A DNA stretch of 64,000 nucleotides from Embiotoca jacksoni (GCA_022577435.1 JAKOON010000018.1:3028282-3092281); one strand, 5' to 3'; numbered from the stretch's first letter, positions 1-14,956 are shown. Made by a program: numbers and translations. Notes: generated from the sequence alone by a model not told the origin.

Positions 1-1554
1 CCTGAAATTTTCCCCAAAATGACTAATTGTGACATATTTAAAGGAAAGGATGAAAGTATGAATATACAATGCATATAAAACCTTGACTATGAAAAACAGC
101 GTTGAGAAAAACACATGAAGATGGAAATTTGTAAGGTGGTGTGGTTTCATGTCCGGGAAGCTCTGCCAATAATTTACTGATATGGAGGGAGTTTTGTTGG
201 ACGAGTTTGATTCTGCTTTATTTTGCAAATGAGGGGTCTGTAATTGAAAGTGTGTCAAGGGGTCAACTTTTCACAGTTTATTGACATGAGAGTACATAGA
301 TCAAATAACTTACTCTGACATCAATGGTCAAGCTAGACAGGAGAAGTGTTTGGTTGGAAGTCAGACTGACAGTTTTATTTTCAGCTAGATAAGATAAACG
401 TTTGCGTTCTCTCGCTATCTCCTGATTGGAGGTAACCATATATTCAGTGAGCCTGGCTACCAGTGTGGAAGCAAGTCATGGTCGATCTATGCAGTCTGAT
501 TCAACCAATCAACAAAAAGTTGACCCCATCATACATTGAATAACAGCCCCCTCATTTTCAGAATGAGGCAGAAATGTGGAAAGAAATGTAAAAAGCAATA
601 GCATAAATAAATAAGTTTGGGGAAATAAATAGGAGGGAAATGCAAAAAGAAAATGATACCAAAAAATAAACACAAAAATACATAAATAGTTTGAATGAAT
701 AGATCAATTAATATAATGGGAAGTAAATAAATTGAGAAATTGATACAAAAGTAAAAAGATAGAGAAGCAAACTAAAACAGAAATATCTGTATGTTGCAGT
801 TGATATATTAATTAATATTTGCATTTCTTTTTAATACTGCTTTGGTGCATTCAGTTGTAGTCTGGTGACACTTCTCATATGAGCATTGGCTTAGCCACTC
901 TGAAGGGCAGTCCTATCAGCGACCAGTGTTGTTGGTTAAGCAAGTTTGTCCCGCCCCTCGTTCACTGTGATTGGACAACTGGTGACAGTTAACATTGATG
1001 TATTTTCTGTATCTTGAAGTAACTCCTGAAAACTACCACCGGAAGATTTTTTTTGTTGCGTGAAAAAACTGTCATCAAACGCTGGCTTTAGAGAAATCCT
1101 TCTGTGGACCTTTTAACAATAATTGTCAATCATATACATCTCAAGGAAAGCCTTCTTCTCCAGAAACAAGGGCAGGAAATACTTAAGAAACCTCAAACTT
1201 TACATTTTTGATAACAGTCCCAGCCTGAAGACATCTACATGCCAATTTTCTTTATTTGTCATAGTGCGACATACTTGCAAAAATAAATGACATGGTTTAT
1301 GTCTCAGTATGCTTTGCCAGCCGGTTGAACAGTTCCACCTGAAGGAAAACCTTAAGATTTTGATGATGCCACATACAGTGCCACATAGTGGAAACAGGAG
1401 GCAAAAGAAAATGTGCAATAAATCATGTCCACTGAAATGCTGAAAAATCCACAGCCGCGTCCACCCCTGTCCCACTGGCAAGAGGAGGACGAACACAATT
1501 GTGTGAGGACCCATATATCACAGCTTGCAGTTTTAATTAGATAGAAAATCTCTG
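1..1554. other. AT-rich non-coding stretch
   Basis: I recognise no gene here. The stretch is AT-rich, with an A-rich low-complexity zone at about 590-780. It also holds the inverted repeat pair listed separately at 259-526. Open frames on either strand are short and resemble no family I know. Confidence 0.6.
259..526. repeat. Possible MITE-like inverted repeat pair
   Basis: GGGGTCAACTTTT at 259-271 is matched by its exact reverse complement AAAAGTTGACCCC at 514-526. The outer match is 13 bases and perfect. Inward of it the two arms are only loosely alike. The 268-bp span fits a small non-autonomous DNA transposon, but I see no clear target-site duplication and cannot name a family. A chance inverted pair is a real alternative. 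Confidence 0.3.
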
Positions 1555-1825
1555 TGATGGACTGGCGATCTGTCCAGGGTGTACCCTGCCTTCGCCCTAA
1601 GTGAGCTGGGATAGGCTCCAGCCCCCCCGTGACCCTGTTCAGGATAAAGCGAGAATAGATAATATAGATAATTATATTTTATATATATATGATATAATAT
1701 ATATAAACAGTATATTTGTATATATATATATATATATATATAATAAATATATTTTATATAATATATATATCTTATATTATATAATATATTATATTATAGA
1801 TAATGGATGGATGGGTGATGGAAAG
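1555..1825 (+). repeat. RTE/Rex3-like LINE 3' tail interrupted by an AT microsatellite
   Basis: The segment 1555-1655 carries a motif I recognise from fish genomes: GGCGATCTGTCCAGGGTGTA, then GCTGGGATAGGCTCCAGCCC, then a GGATAAAGCGAGAATAGATA stretch. In other copies this is followed directly by a short GATG/ATGG-type tail. Here the tail motif GGATGGATGG appears only at about 1804-1813. An AT-rich run of about 140 bases (about 1665-1800, mostly TA and TTATA units) lies between. Assignment to RTE/Rex3 is from memory of the tail type and is tentative. That it is a dispersed fish repeat is much more certain. Confidence 0.6.
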
Positions 1826-2258
1826 GTTTAGAAATAAAACAAAATATTTATGAACTGCTTTTAAAGACTATCCTCCGTAGAAACCAATGGACTTGTGCTC
1901 CGTTCTGCAGCCATGGTGTCCATCCCTGCTCATCCTCATCCTCCAATTTTCACCTCTTCCTGTGATTACTCAAGCAAAAGCAGAGGCACAAAATCTATTG
2001 TTTTGAGGACACCAAGTTTAACTGCTCTTTATTACTTTTAAATTAAAACTATACCTCTCCTTTAAAATGTTCTGAGAAGTCAATCCAAGTAAAGTTAAAA
2101 AGTCAATCGAAATATTTTTAGGTCTGATAATCTCCCACTGACGTGTCTACCGTCTGTGGCAAAGAAAACTAAATCATTAGTGGGCTTTGTTTGTATTTGT
2201 ATCCTTTAATTTAGAGGGAAAAATCACCTCAGTGATTTCCAAATTGAGAAAAAACATG
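1826..2258. other. Non-coding stretch
   Basis: No gene, RNA or recognised repeat was found between the RTE-like tail and the Tc1 fragment. Composition is AT-rich and ordinary. Confidence 0.5.
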
Positions 2259-2725
2259 CAGTGCATCCGGAAAGTATTCACAGCGCTTCACTTTTTCCAC
2301 ATTGTCATGTTACAACCTTATTCTAAAATGGATTAAATATTTTTTTTCCTCAAAATTCTACACACAATACCCCATAATGACAAAGTGAAAAAAAATCTTG
2401 TAAATCTGCAAATCTTTTAAAAATAAAGAAGGAAAATATAGCACGTACATAAGTATTCACAGCCATTGCGCAATACTTTGTTGAAGCACCTTTGGCAGAA
2501 ATTACAGCCTCAAGTCTTTTTGAGTATGATGCTACAAGCTTGGCACCTATTCTTGGGCAGTTTCTCCCGTTCTTCTTTGCAGGACCTCTCAAGCTCCATC
2601 AGGTTGGATGGGGAGCGTCGGTGCACAGCCATTTTCAGATCTCTCCAGAGATGTTCAATCGGGTTCAAGTCTGGGCTCTGCCTGGGCCTCTCAAAGACAT
2701 TCACAGAGTTGTCCCGAATAGATAA
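2259..2725 (-). mobile_element. Tc1-like transposon fragment, 3' end with terminal repeat
   Basis: The minus strand encodes the C-terminal end of a Tc1/mariner transposase. The hallmark block SPDLNPIEHLW is present, with the third catalytic Glu of the DDE triad intact, followed by DLKMAVHRR. Translation then needs a frame change near 2510-2590 to reach a conserved C-terminal segment ending near KGASTKY. The terminal repeat lies at the left end: GTGCATCCGGAAAGTATTCA from about 2261, then GCGCTTCACTTTTTCCACAT. Similarity stops near 2725, so the N-terminal two thirds and the other terminus are absent. It is a 5'-truncated, frameshifted relic that cannot make transposase. Confidence 0.85.
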
Positions 2726-3764
2726 CAAACTCTGATGCTTTAATGTGGCTTTGGTGTAACACAACACATTTGACTTCATGGAATTTGTGTGGATGTAGGA
2801 ATATGCAAATAGCCTCCACCTACACCTCCACTGCTTCTCTGCAGCTTGAGTTGGCAGCTCCATGACATGGAAAGCCTTGCCCCCCAAATTGAGATGGTTT
2901 CCTTCAGCGTGGGACACACTCTGTGATCTGTGATCACATGCGCACTATTACTCAATGAGAACTAAAACGTGCTATGTGCAATTTCTCAGTTTGCACTGAC
3001 AAATATTCATCCTAAATATTCAATATATATTTCTGTATTTGTGTATTGATGCCCCAAAAAGGTTTAAAGCTCTAGGGTTCCAAGATAATTCTGAATCAGC
3101 CTTAGGGGCTGGTTTGTCATGATGTAAGATATGTAAGTGTCAACACATGTATTCAAGGGTTAAACCCACATACCCACCCTCATACATGGAATGTTTTTTT
3201 CAGCTTTCATGTCAGTATAAAAATAAACAAATCCACACAAAAAAAGTGAAGTCTACAGACATAAAAGAGATGAAAGCCCTACATTAGCTGTACATGATAA
3301 ATAATTGAAAAATAATTATATGTTTCTATAAATCTATAAATGAAAGCTGGTCTGTGTATTCACTGATAAGTAGACAGACTCACGTTATATAAATGCTTGT
3401 GAGACTGTTGTGAGGCCAAAAAACTAAAACAAACACAAAAACATGCAGAAAACTGTTTTTAATAGAAGTTGTTTATTGAAGAAAAAAAATGAGGTCACTA
3501 ACAAGACACAAGTACAACGATGTGCAGCAAGCAGGTGTATGACCCAACAGCTACACATGAAAAAATGTTGTGAAGTCAAAGGAAGCAAGACAACTAAAAG
3601 CTGACAGACCCCATCTGGTAAATGTGTCTCTGTTTAGAGAAGGATACTTCAGCATGGTTCAAAGTGTAAACATATAGAAAATCGATTCTGAGTGACAATA
3701 TGTTTTTATACAATTCACTCACACTACTCCGCTCCTCCTCCTCCTCCTCTTCCTCCTCCTCCGC
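2726..3764. other. Non-coding stretch with a CTC-rich run at its end
   Basis: I see no gene here. The stretch is AT-rich, with an A-run region near 3480. It ends in a pyrimidine-rich CTC/CCT microsatellite-like tract at about 3727-3762, next to the L2 fragment. Confidence 0.5.
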
Positions 3765-4272
3765 TCCCTTCACTGGTTAACAGTAGCTGCCCGCATCCGT
3801 TTCAAGACATTGGTACTTGCGTACCGTGCTGCGAACAGATCGGGTCCAGTCTACATCCAGGACATGGTCCAACCCTACATCCCAGCCCGCTCCCTCCGCT
3901 CTGCTTCTACCAATCAGCTTGTTGCTCCTCACTGAGCTAAACACTCTACAAAATCACGACTGTTTGCTGTCCTGGCTCCTAAATGGTAGAATGAGCTCCC
4001 CAACGACATCAGGACAGCAGAAACTCTGTACACCTTCCGCCGCAAACTAAAAACACACCTCTTCCGACTTTACCTTGAACAGGAGAACTTTAGTAGCACT
4101 TAAAATTACACTTACTGATAGAACTTTGTAGTTTGGCTTTCTTGAAGAAATTTTATTTTCTTGATTCTTGTTGTTCTGAATTTGTACCCTCATGGTTGAA
4201 ATGCACTTATTGTAAGTCGCTTTGGATAAAAGCGTCAGCTAAATGAAATGTAATATAATGTAATGTAATACA
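3765..4272 (+). mobile_element. LINE L2 3' end (5'-truncated)
   Basis: The plus strand encodes the end of an L2-type reverse transcriptase ORF. Conceptual pieces such as RIRFKTLVLAY, VYIQDMVQPYIPARSLR and, in another frame, TFRRKLKTHLFRL are characteristic, with stops and frame changes between them. Downstream is the L2 3' UTR signature GTAAGTCGCTTTGGATAAAA followed by GCGTCAGCTAAATGAAATG. It ends in a degenerate (AATGT)n tail at about 4245-4272. The catalytic palm is absent. This is a short, dead insertion of the commonest kind in fish. Confidence 0.88.
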
Positions 4273-7079
4273 ATATGTTTTTGTTTTTTTTTAAATGTGT
4301 TTTGAATGTTTTGAATGTTTTTGAATAAGTTTCCAGGACCTGTTCTCACTTCTACAGCACATTTTGTTTTTGAAGGTGAATTTGAAAATTTATTTTAAAG
4401 TGCGTATTTTCCAAATTGTAGTAGCTGTTGTTATAGCTTCCACTCCTATGATGTCTGGACAGGAATTAGACCAAGCAATGCTTTAGAAATAATCAATGAA
4501 AACAATCATGTTAAAAAAGATTAAAAAAAACATCTAGGTTTATACGAGGATGATGGGATTATGTTTGGTTGGTAAGGTTAAAAGCTTAAATGCGATATTT
4601 GGAACACAGTAAGTGATTATTGATTGGTTCTTGGCTGAGGTAAAACACGTACGTCCCTGTTGGATGATTCCACACCTCACGTTTGTACAGCCAAACAAAA
4701 TGTTCACTTTAAGCACAGGAATAGGTGAGTAGGTGAAGAAAGGTGTGAAGGTCAGGATGGTAAACGTGATTAGCATTCAACTCTGTTTTATCTGTAACTA
4801 CAATCTTTCTTTAATGGAATCAAGCAATATGTTTATTTATGACTACTTAGGATATTTATTTTTATTGACTAAACAGGGTTTGGGGATTCACGTAAAGTAA
4901 AACGGGTCAGTTGTTAGAGATCATACAAAGCATAGATCACTTACCTTTGTATCCTGTTGTGTTGACACAAAGGGCAGGGCTTAGTTACACACAGAGACAG
5001 GAAGTAAAGATAAAGTTACTCTAAAAGGTGAAAGTAACACTTGTTGTGGTACTTTAAGCTCAATAATATTTTAGTCATGGACAGACATCAGCCCCAAACA
5101 TCTGAAAATGTAGGCCAAAAGTCTTTGTATTGTTTTAACAACACTCTGTAAAGGTCTGGGAACTGAGAAGACCAGTTTTGGGAGTTTTGAAATGTGCTTT
5201 GGCCTTGTTTTGCTGAAATAAGCATTGAAAGAGAAGTTGTCTGGATGGCAGTATATGCTGCATCAAAATATATATTGTTCAGCATTAATGGTGTACCAAA
5301 GCACTTTATTGCATGAACAGAAATGTTTAGTGCATGTAATGATATGAAAAGTATCACACAATTTAATGACATTTGCTTCGAACATAATAGAAAATGTCTA
5401 CTGATTATTGGCCTTTTTTTCACTGAGATTATTCGAGCTACATAAATTTGGTCTGTAGGACTGAGGCATCCAAAGGGAGCACCACATCCACCTGATGAGA
5501 ACCAAGTATCTTTTTTATTATTTGGTTCTTTTAAGTCTTATTTCTCATTTATATTTAAATTGCATTTGATTTCAGTCTTAAATGACTTTTTTTTAAATGC
5601 TGAATGGCTGACAGTGGAGAGGTTAGACTGACTTATTTCCCATCCTCCCTCCATCCTGATGAAGATTTAATTGAGCTGAAATGAGTCTGCGTCTGTTTTA
5701 AAGATCTCACCTTGTGAAATGAAGCAATTTTCTTAAAGTCTCGAAGAAACAGCATTCAAATGTTCTCACTGTGTCCTGGCTAAGCAGGCAAGAGCAATCT
5801 GTCATTCATTCGAGACTTTAACGTTTCCTTTACAAAGGAGTATTTCAGTATAATAAGTTCATGTGTCTTATTTCTCTTTAATTTGATGAGTTAGCAGACA
5901 GATTTTATTTCTAAATTGGTATGCTGATATCATATGACAGATAAAAGGACCTGTTATCAGATGTTAGATCCGTACAAGAAAACAACCTGGAGCTGTGTTA
6001 GAAGAAAAGAGAGATGTGTCTTTGAGTATTGCTGCGCTCTTGCTCCGACATCAAACCACTGTCCTCTGATATCCAGGCTCCACTTTAATAACAGTTCCAC
6101 TATAATAACAACCCTGTGCAGTGTAACGGCAGGTTGTGTAACGGGTGAATCATTTCCAAAGTGTAACCCCTTTTAGGGTCAAATACCCTCATCCTGTGTG
6201 TATCTGCTGGTTCCTGATTGTGTTGATGCAATAAAAAGTCACACACTCTGTGTATTTTGTTTTAGGGTCCAGTGTTTGCAATATTTTTTGATTTATTTAT
6301 AAATCATTCACTCCAAAACACATCAGCATTATCTAAAATAATAATATAGTAAGCAGGGTGATTTGTTCTAAGTTCTCATACTTTCTTCACATTTCAACAC
6401 CCTATTGTTGTGGCTAGCTTTGCCCTCCATTCCCACAACAATAGATACTGACAAAGAGATAAACAGTACAACCTATGTACTTATATCAGGAGCAGCATCA
6501 ATATGTTAAAACTAGTAAGGCAAATACACCCAGAGTACAGATGGTGATCAGGAGTTCCTTTTACATCCTTTCTAAAGAAGCATTTTTATTGTTAGTGCAA
6601 ATGAAAGAGCGGTTTAGTCTGAAAAGTTTTCTGGGCTGCTGCACTGATCACTGTGTTTACAATGTCTACAGGCAAAATCTCAGTCTTCTCACTTTTAATT
6701 GCTTTTTTGCCACTTGGCTTTTGTATGGTGGTCAAGGATAAGAAATTAAATACCTTTACCATTCTGACAGCACTTCATATTTAGAAAGAAATGCTACAAC
6801 AGTTTCAATGTTTGACTGAACAGTAAAGCTATTGGGATTTTTAATGATTTCATACAAAATATATCCTGTACCAACATATCCACGATCAATTCATCTCACT
6901 TTTTACCTCCCTTTAAATCTGTAGTTTGATTCCACTTTTAAACAAGACACCTCATTTACACAACATGAAGGAAATCCTGTCACAAAGACTGACTTTTTTT
7001 TGAGTAATGAAGAGGTTTCAAATTGCTTTTTAAAGTTTGCCATTCACACACACTTTCACACACCACTGGCAGGAGAGCT
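4273..7079. other. Non-coding stretch, 2.8 kb
   Basis: No defensible gene or recognised repeat. The longest frames (111 codons on the minus strand at 5088-5423, 88 codons at 6475-6741) have no recognisable domain and are typical of chance open frames. A poly-T/A region flanks the end of the L2 tail. Confidence 0.5.
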
Positions 7080-7231
7080 GCCATGCAATGTGCTTGCCTG
7101 CCATCAGAAGCATCCTGTGGTTCAGTGGCTTGCCCAAGGACACTTCTGCATGTCGACAGGAAGACCTGGGAATCAAACTGCCAACCTTATGACTAGTGGG
7201 TAAACTGCTCTACCATCTGAGTCACAGCCCC
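7080..7231 (-). mobile_element. tRNA-derived SINE fragment
   Basis: On the minus strand the sequence opens with a tRNA-like head. An A-box-like segment (7205-7224, reading TGACTCAGATGGTAGAGCAG) is followed about 25 bases later by a B-box-like segment (7166-7182, reading GGCAGTTTGATTCCCAG). Further on is the motif GTCCTTGGGCAAGCCACTGA, common in dispersed fish repeats. I do not call a tRNA gene, because the acceptor stem does not close and the sequence runs on past the B box. The boundaries are approximate. Confidence 0.6.
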
Positions 7232-8916
7232 CCAGTATCATCCTCTGTTGCACCTAAAGTGTAACATAAAAGCAGAACACGCAGCCTTGTATGGTGATTC
7301 CATTACGCAACTCGTGAAATCTTCTGAACACCCTCCTTCTCATGAACATGTTGCATTCATCAGACTGAAGCAAACAATTGATGACAATTTAGTGCAGTTA
7401 AGACAGTCGGATGACTGTCTGTCGGTTGTGGAAGGAAACGCCAAAGAAAACATGAGAGGAGTTTTTGATTAAAAACAACAGTGTTCATGAATGAAGTCCA
7501 ATGATTGGGGTGTTGTTTTTTTTTTTTACATGTGTTGACATCTAGTTCCACAATTATGCATGTTAATGGAAATCCTATCTGGCTACTAAAGTCTGGTTCA
7601 CTTTTAAGAATAATGCTGTTTCTTCAGTGCTTTTCAGCTGCTGGGTTGGCCATAATAAGAAGAGTTACTCTTTTTTGTGCTTTAGTGTAGAATTTTAGCA
7701 GAAAGGAGCCAAAACACCTGCTGTGGACACAGGATGTTCTTTAAAAATGTATTTACCTTAAAAGTTGCTTTACACTGATGAAAACCTGCATATAACCAAC
7801 ATTTAGCAGCTCAAGAGGCTTTAATGCTGAGAGATTAATACCCCCCCTCCCCACACCCCCGCTGCTCTAGGGCTCACGGTCTCCATTAATCCGCTATCAT
7901 GATTCACCTGTGAAATACCCACAAATAACCATCTACAAAGTGAGGAACACAGGGTGCCAGGACTTTATGTTAAAAAAAAAACTGGCAACATTTACAGATT
8001 ATCTCTTCAGTGATTTCAGTAATCATACTTTTGTCCCTTTCCTTTGGCACAGCTGCAGAGACATTCACACGCATATATACCCTTCAACAGCTCAGTGGAG
8101 CTAAATTGCCATGGCAACGCAGACTAAAGAGATTTCCAAGTAGCAGTGGTATGGCAGGAATTGAAAGAGGAGACGTCTATAAATGTAAACATCTTTTGGA
8201 GAGCAACAATCGGATGCTAAATGAGGTTGCCCAAGGTTCCAGTAAAACTGGAGACAAAAGAAGAACTATTTGATTTGAGGACAAAACAGACTGTGTTTCA
8301 TTATATGAGAATTGAGTTAAGTCTTTGCAATTTAAATTAAATAGAAGTGAGCAGCGCGCAAACTAATTACACAATGATTTTGCCTTTTGTTAAGCACACG
8401 ATGATGTCACACATGATGAATGGTGGTTCATGCGGCCCATTTTGTTGACAGACGATTTGTTACACATTGCTGGATTACTCTGAGCATTTTCAACTACACT
8501 TCCCAGGACCTGACGGTAAAGAGGTTGAGTCATTGCTGCGGTTCAGAACAGTACAGTATGAGATTGGAGGATGGCTGCTAACCCATCCACAATGTAACAT
8601 ATTAGTGCATCCCACAGTCACATGTTGTTCCAGCCAGCAGTGGTGAATGTTAGTGAAGCAGTTGAGATGTGGCGTGTTCAAAATTGGCTTGTGGGATCAT
8701 TTTGGTGACGATAGAGCTGACACATAAAATCATAGCTCTGCAATGTAATGGTCTCACCCTGGTCTGACTACAACCAGGATCTAAGTGAAAAAGGAAAGAA
8801 AATGGAGAAGAAAAGGAAAAATAAAAATTAAGAAAGACAGAAAAGGAAAGCAAACTAGTAAGATAATGTTAAAGATGCACTATGATTTAGAGTAGTGTAT
8901 ACTCATGATAAGATAA
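7232..8916. other. Non-coding stretch
   Basis: No gene was recognised. A short C-rich tract lies at about 7841-7861 and a poly-T run at about 7516-7528. The frame at 8010-8273 has no recognisable domain. Confidence 0.5.
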
Positions 8917-10372
<1,456 letters not shown>

Positions 10373-12608
10373 AACTTCTACATACTGTATAATACGCAGT
10401 ATTAGTACTGCATTTATTGTTTGTACTACTTTAACACTCGTCAATATTTATTTTCTTTTTGTGTTCAAGCAGCCAGCATCATAAATGATGTCAGATTTGC
10501 ACTCCTCCTTCCAGTGTGATGACGTCAGACGCGTCGAGAACACATTTTTTTTCCTTCAGTTTCTTCTGTTTTAAGATATAATTTATATTTTAAATGACAG
10601 TGTTAAAAAACATATTACTGTGAGAGGTGCTGCTCATTGTTTAGCTGTCCTTCAACTTCACTATTTGGATTCCTCCTCAGCGCATCGTCTTCGATCACAG
10701 CAGGCAGTTGTTTTAGAGAAAAAGCTCTAAAAACTCAACTGTACTCGGGCCTGCCCAGCGCTTAACAGCAAACAGACACAGTTACACACTAGCTGCCAAA
10801 TACCGCACTATGTTCACCTGATAAAGAAACAGACATCTCCCTCAGGAGGAGGTCGAGATCAACAAGACTAAGAGACAGTTTATGCTCTTGTCAGGTCTAG
10901 TTGGTAAGACATGCTCAACCACTTCAGTATTTATAGTTTTTCCCTGAAGGCCCCACCGGCACTGGTTTCATAAAGACGGTTTAAACTGGTCTGTAGATCT
11001 TAGAAATCTGGTCTTTTGCATTAGTCTAATGGAAGTTAGCCACCTCACTTCAGGCTTACTCTGACTTTAGATGTTTCTAAAGTAATGAGCCGGATTGATT
11101 GGATTATTATACTGGCATTAGCATGTTATTAGCATATTTGCATACCAAAAGAACCATCACAAAGCACTTGATTTTTCCTGTGTTCAGCTGTTGGCTGTCA
11201 TTAAGTCTGTCTTTCTGTCGCTGCTGTCAGTGAACCACCCTGCCATTCGATGGAGGAATACTCTCCTGCCTGCTTCAGGCTATGTATGTGTTCAATTAAT
11301 ATTATTTGAAAAGCTTTTGAAACTATTTTTTTTTTTTTTACAGATGTGACCTCTGTATTCTATGTTGAAGCCACAGCCTGTAAAGGTACTTCACTTTTAT
11401 GAATCAGAATTTTTCTCAGAACATTGAGCCCATAATTCTTAGTTAAGAAAATTTAAAAAAAAATGTAAAATGATGAGGACTAAAACAACAAAAATAAATA
11501 TGTATCATACAATCAAAACTCTGTAAATTACATCACAAGTTTTGAAGAAAAAAAATATGCTGCAAAATCAAACATTTGATCACAACAGCAAAACAACAAA
11601 TCCTTGAAATCCTAAAGGGACTAACTGCTGTTGCAGGTATTTGATTATAAAATAGATTATTGGACAAACTACAAATTTGACCTGATGTCGGGTCGCTACA
11701 GTGATTGCAGTTAATCCTGAGGGAAACACAAATGTTTTACAAAACTTGATGTTAATCCATGCAAACACATTTCACCATAAATCTAAAATGTCAATCTGCT
11801 GTTGGCACTCAATAAAAGGGCATTTTTAATTGAGCTGGTGTTTGCCTTGATATGTAACTGTAGACCAGTGAGGTGGACCTACTGACCATTTGACGAAACA
11901 GTGACACCCACAGACACCCATTGCATATGTAGCTGAACACACAGCAGTCTCATCAGCCCCAACATTGGTGTGTTGTAAAAGATTATACTTCAGTAACTGA
12001 AGTACAGTGGCTACACGTGATGCAATTGTTTGCAATTAAAAAGCTATCAAAACAGTAATTTAATAACACTGGACTTGCGTAAATACATACTCTGTGTTAA
12101 TGCCATTGTGTTCATAATTGTAAACATAATTGTAGTAGTAAACTATATGGAGTACTCGAACAGTTTAACTAGTGTTATAAGCTATGTAAAATTAATTAAT
12201 TGATAACATAATACACATGGCACTGTTGATGCCACATGGGCAGGTCATTGTGTTTGTCAAACTGCTTTTTTTTTTATTATTCATAGATTCTCCCTAGGCT
12301 ACAAATGTCCTGTGTTTCATCAACATAAGTGATCATCAAGAAAATTGTTGCACCTGCTTCAGTAATAATAAGATGTTTTCTTTTTAAGAAAGGACACTAT
12401 TTATTTCAAGTTTTTCAAATTTCAAACAACAGAAGCATTTAGTAGCTCAACTGTTCACTCTATAAGCAGAAGCTTTGTTCAGTTCAAGTGTGACATTGGA
12501 TTGAATTATTCTGCATGAAATAATTCACAATCACAAGTGAATGATCTTTTCTTTCATTCTGGTACACTACTTTCACAAAATGATTTCCCATCTGTGGGTC
12601 CTTTCCAT

Positions 12609-12610
<2 letters not shown>
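10373..12610. other. Non-coding stretch, 2.2 kb
   Basis: No gene was found. Around 10963-11060 a motif beginning TTTCATAAAGACGGTTTAAA resembles the end of a vertebrate dispersed DNA repeat, but I could not find its partner end. The rest is AT-rich single-copy-looking sequence. Confidence 0.45.

Positions 12611-12684
<74 letters not shown>
12611..12684. repeat. (CA)n microsatellite
   Basis: A 74-base uninterrupted AC/CA run. The open frames reading Cys-Val or Thr-His across it are artefacts of the repeat. Confidence 0.98.
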
Positions 12685-12690
<6 letters not shown>

Positions 12691-14914
12691 TTTCAAGTAT
12701 CTGTTTATGGTGTAAGTACCCTGACAATATATTTTAGATTCTGCAGAAATCACTTGTATCAGCTGGAAAGCTTTCAACCTCTTAACCCTAAAACGTAAAG
12801 GTGAAAAACCTCAGAAATGAAGCATTAAATCAAAAACTATAAACCTAAAAGTAATCCCAATGCCAACAGTTGAGTTCCACTGCACTTTCAGCTGAGTTCC
12901 ACATTCAAAATGCCTGCAGGATGAGTGTATGAAGGGGAACTGGTTCCCACATTTAAAGATGGCGCCCTATTTACTTATAAGAAAATTCCCCACTGACACA
13001 TAAACTGAACTACATCTGCTACTATCACGGCCATGTTTTTGAGAATGCACAGTCCTTCTCACTAGAGACTGTAGAAAGCATGTACGTCAGCCAAGCAGGT
13101 GGATTTCGTATTGGCTCTGCACTCACAAATGAACGTGATAAAAAGAAAATAATCATTATCATATTATTAAATTTGTTTAGTATTTAGTAATTTACTACTT
13201 TACCGGACTGTTCTTAGATTACCAAATTGACCAGAACTGTAGTGTTGATTAGCTCAGGAATATTTAGCTCTGCAATTTTAATACTATTAAGACATTTTTC
13301 TCAGCAGATAAAGACCCAAACAGACCTAAAAGGAGAGTGAATGTTGAACTTGGCCTGGATTTACAAATCCTCATAAGGGGATAAACCATACCTACAGCAA
13401 CAATATGCATAAGAACAGAGTACACAGTTGGCAAAGTCATAACTCACATACACCTCCTCAAAAACGAGCCACAGGTTACAGCATCAACAACACATATATG
13501 GCCTGTAAGAACTGTGATGAGCCACTTGTGTTTCCCCCTACATGTTCTTCCTAGCATCTACCTTATGGAGTTTGCTGAGAGTGAAGACAACATTATGGAA
13601 ATCCAGATAGATTATCAGTAGTTGTCTCCTCAACATTATACAGTCTTTTCATGCACAATCTATGACCAATGCTGATTTTGTGATAATAACGAGTAAAATT
13701 CAAGGATCAACTACAAAACTACAGACACCTGCAGTAGAACTCAGTCCAACTTTACACCTGTCTGATAAGCAGAAACAGCCTTCAGCTAATGAATAGTGTT
13801 GCAGTTCTGTCCGCTGGCTACATTAACAGGCTATTTTCTAAGGAATTGCAACTTTAAAGTTAACAGTATCTTCAACATGACCTTCTGGCAGCCATGACTG
13901 CTTCTTATCAGATATTTTGACTGTCCATCCAATGAAATAAAGATAATCTACTTTGAAAAAAAAAAAAGTAATGGGCAGAGATATCTACCAACTAAGCATC
14001 AATGATGCCACTAGTTTGAGTTGCTATGCTTTCAAAAGGGAAAATCAATTCAATTTAAACCTGAATGCTCTGGTATCTCTGTTCACAAGGCTGCTGCTGT
14101 TGGATTGGAAAACAGCACAGTAAAGTAGAATCTACTTTGAAATACAGTCTGGGTTCAGCAAAACTCCTCAGGATGATGTCATCTTTTGACCTTTTGCAGG
14201 CAAATGAAGAGGTAGAGATTACAGGCAGTGTGGAGGGAGTGAGACATACTTCATAAAGATAAATTTATATCTTAGATGAATTGAAAAGCACTGAAGTCAC
14301 TCTTCAATAGTCTAAAGTTCAAAGTCAAATTGGGTTATGTAAACAGTCAGTGTGTTGTAATAACACATCTAATCACCATGATAATCCCACATCAGAAGAC
14401 TCCGGTTTTGACTGAAGTCTAGCTATGCCCACTGATTCAAATGACAGAGATAATGTCTGATATCAGGCAAATCTTTCCAGTCTGAGTAACTTTATATGCC
14501 ATACTCTCCAATAAATATTCAGTGATAAGAATTGAAAGATCAGCCCACTATTATCATTAATCAGTTCATTCCCAAATCAATAAAAAAAAAAGTTAACTTT
14601 CAAACAAGCAAACCCTTCCGTCTCTTGATGAACAGCGCTGTAAAAGAACTGGCCCACGGCCGAACTTAATTGCAACCTCTGCTCTCAGATATAAGACAAA
14701 AAACAATCACTAACTGATTACTTTAATGTATATTCATTCATATGTATTCATGTCTCCAAGTGGAGCATTGAGTGAGGCCCAAAGGCCATTAATCCTAATC
14801 TGTTTAAAGGATTATAGTAGCTGGCATATTGACAGGCAACTGCATCAACACACATCAAAACACTGTAGAAGTGGCACATAAGCTCTAACTCTCTCTCTCA
14901 TGCGCACATAGATG

Positions 14915-14924
<10 letters not shown>
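12685..14924. other. Non-coding stretch, 2.2 kb
   Basis: No gene or recognised transposon. The part at about 14640-14870 is less repetitive and holds several TAAT/TTAATCC homeodomain-type core motifs (for example CCATTAATCCTAATC at about 14787). It could be regulatory, but this rests on composition alone. Confidence 0.4.

Positions 14925-14956
<32 letters not shown>

Noticed and set aside
1601..1831. 76-codon frame rich in Ile and Tyr
   Set aside because: It runs through the AT microsatellite in the RTE-like tail.
7160..7231. A tRNA gene on the minus strand
   Set aside because: A- and B-box-like segments exist, but the cloverleaf does not close and the flanks match a dispersed SINE-like repeat.
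10963..11060. Candidate MITE end beginning TTTCATAAAGACGG
   Set aside because: No inverted partner found, so it is left unannotated apart from a note.
12484..12798. Several open frames reading long Cys-Val or Thr-His tracts
   Set aside because: They are translations of the CA microsatellite, not genes.
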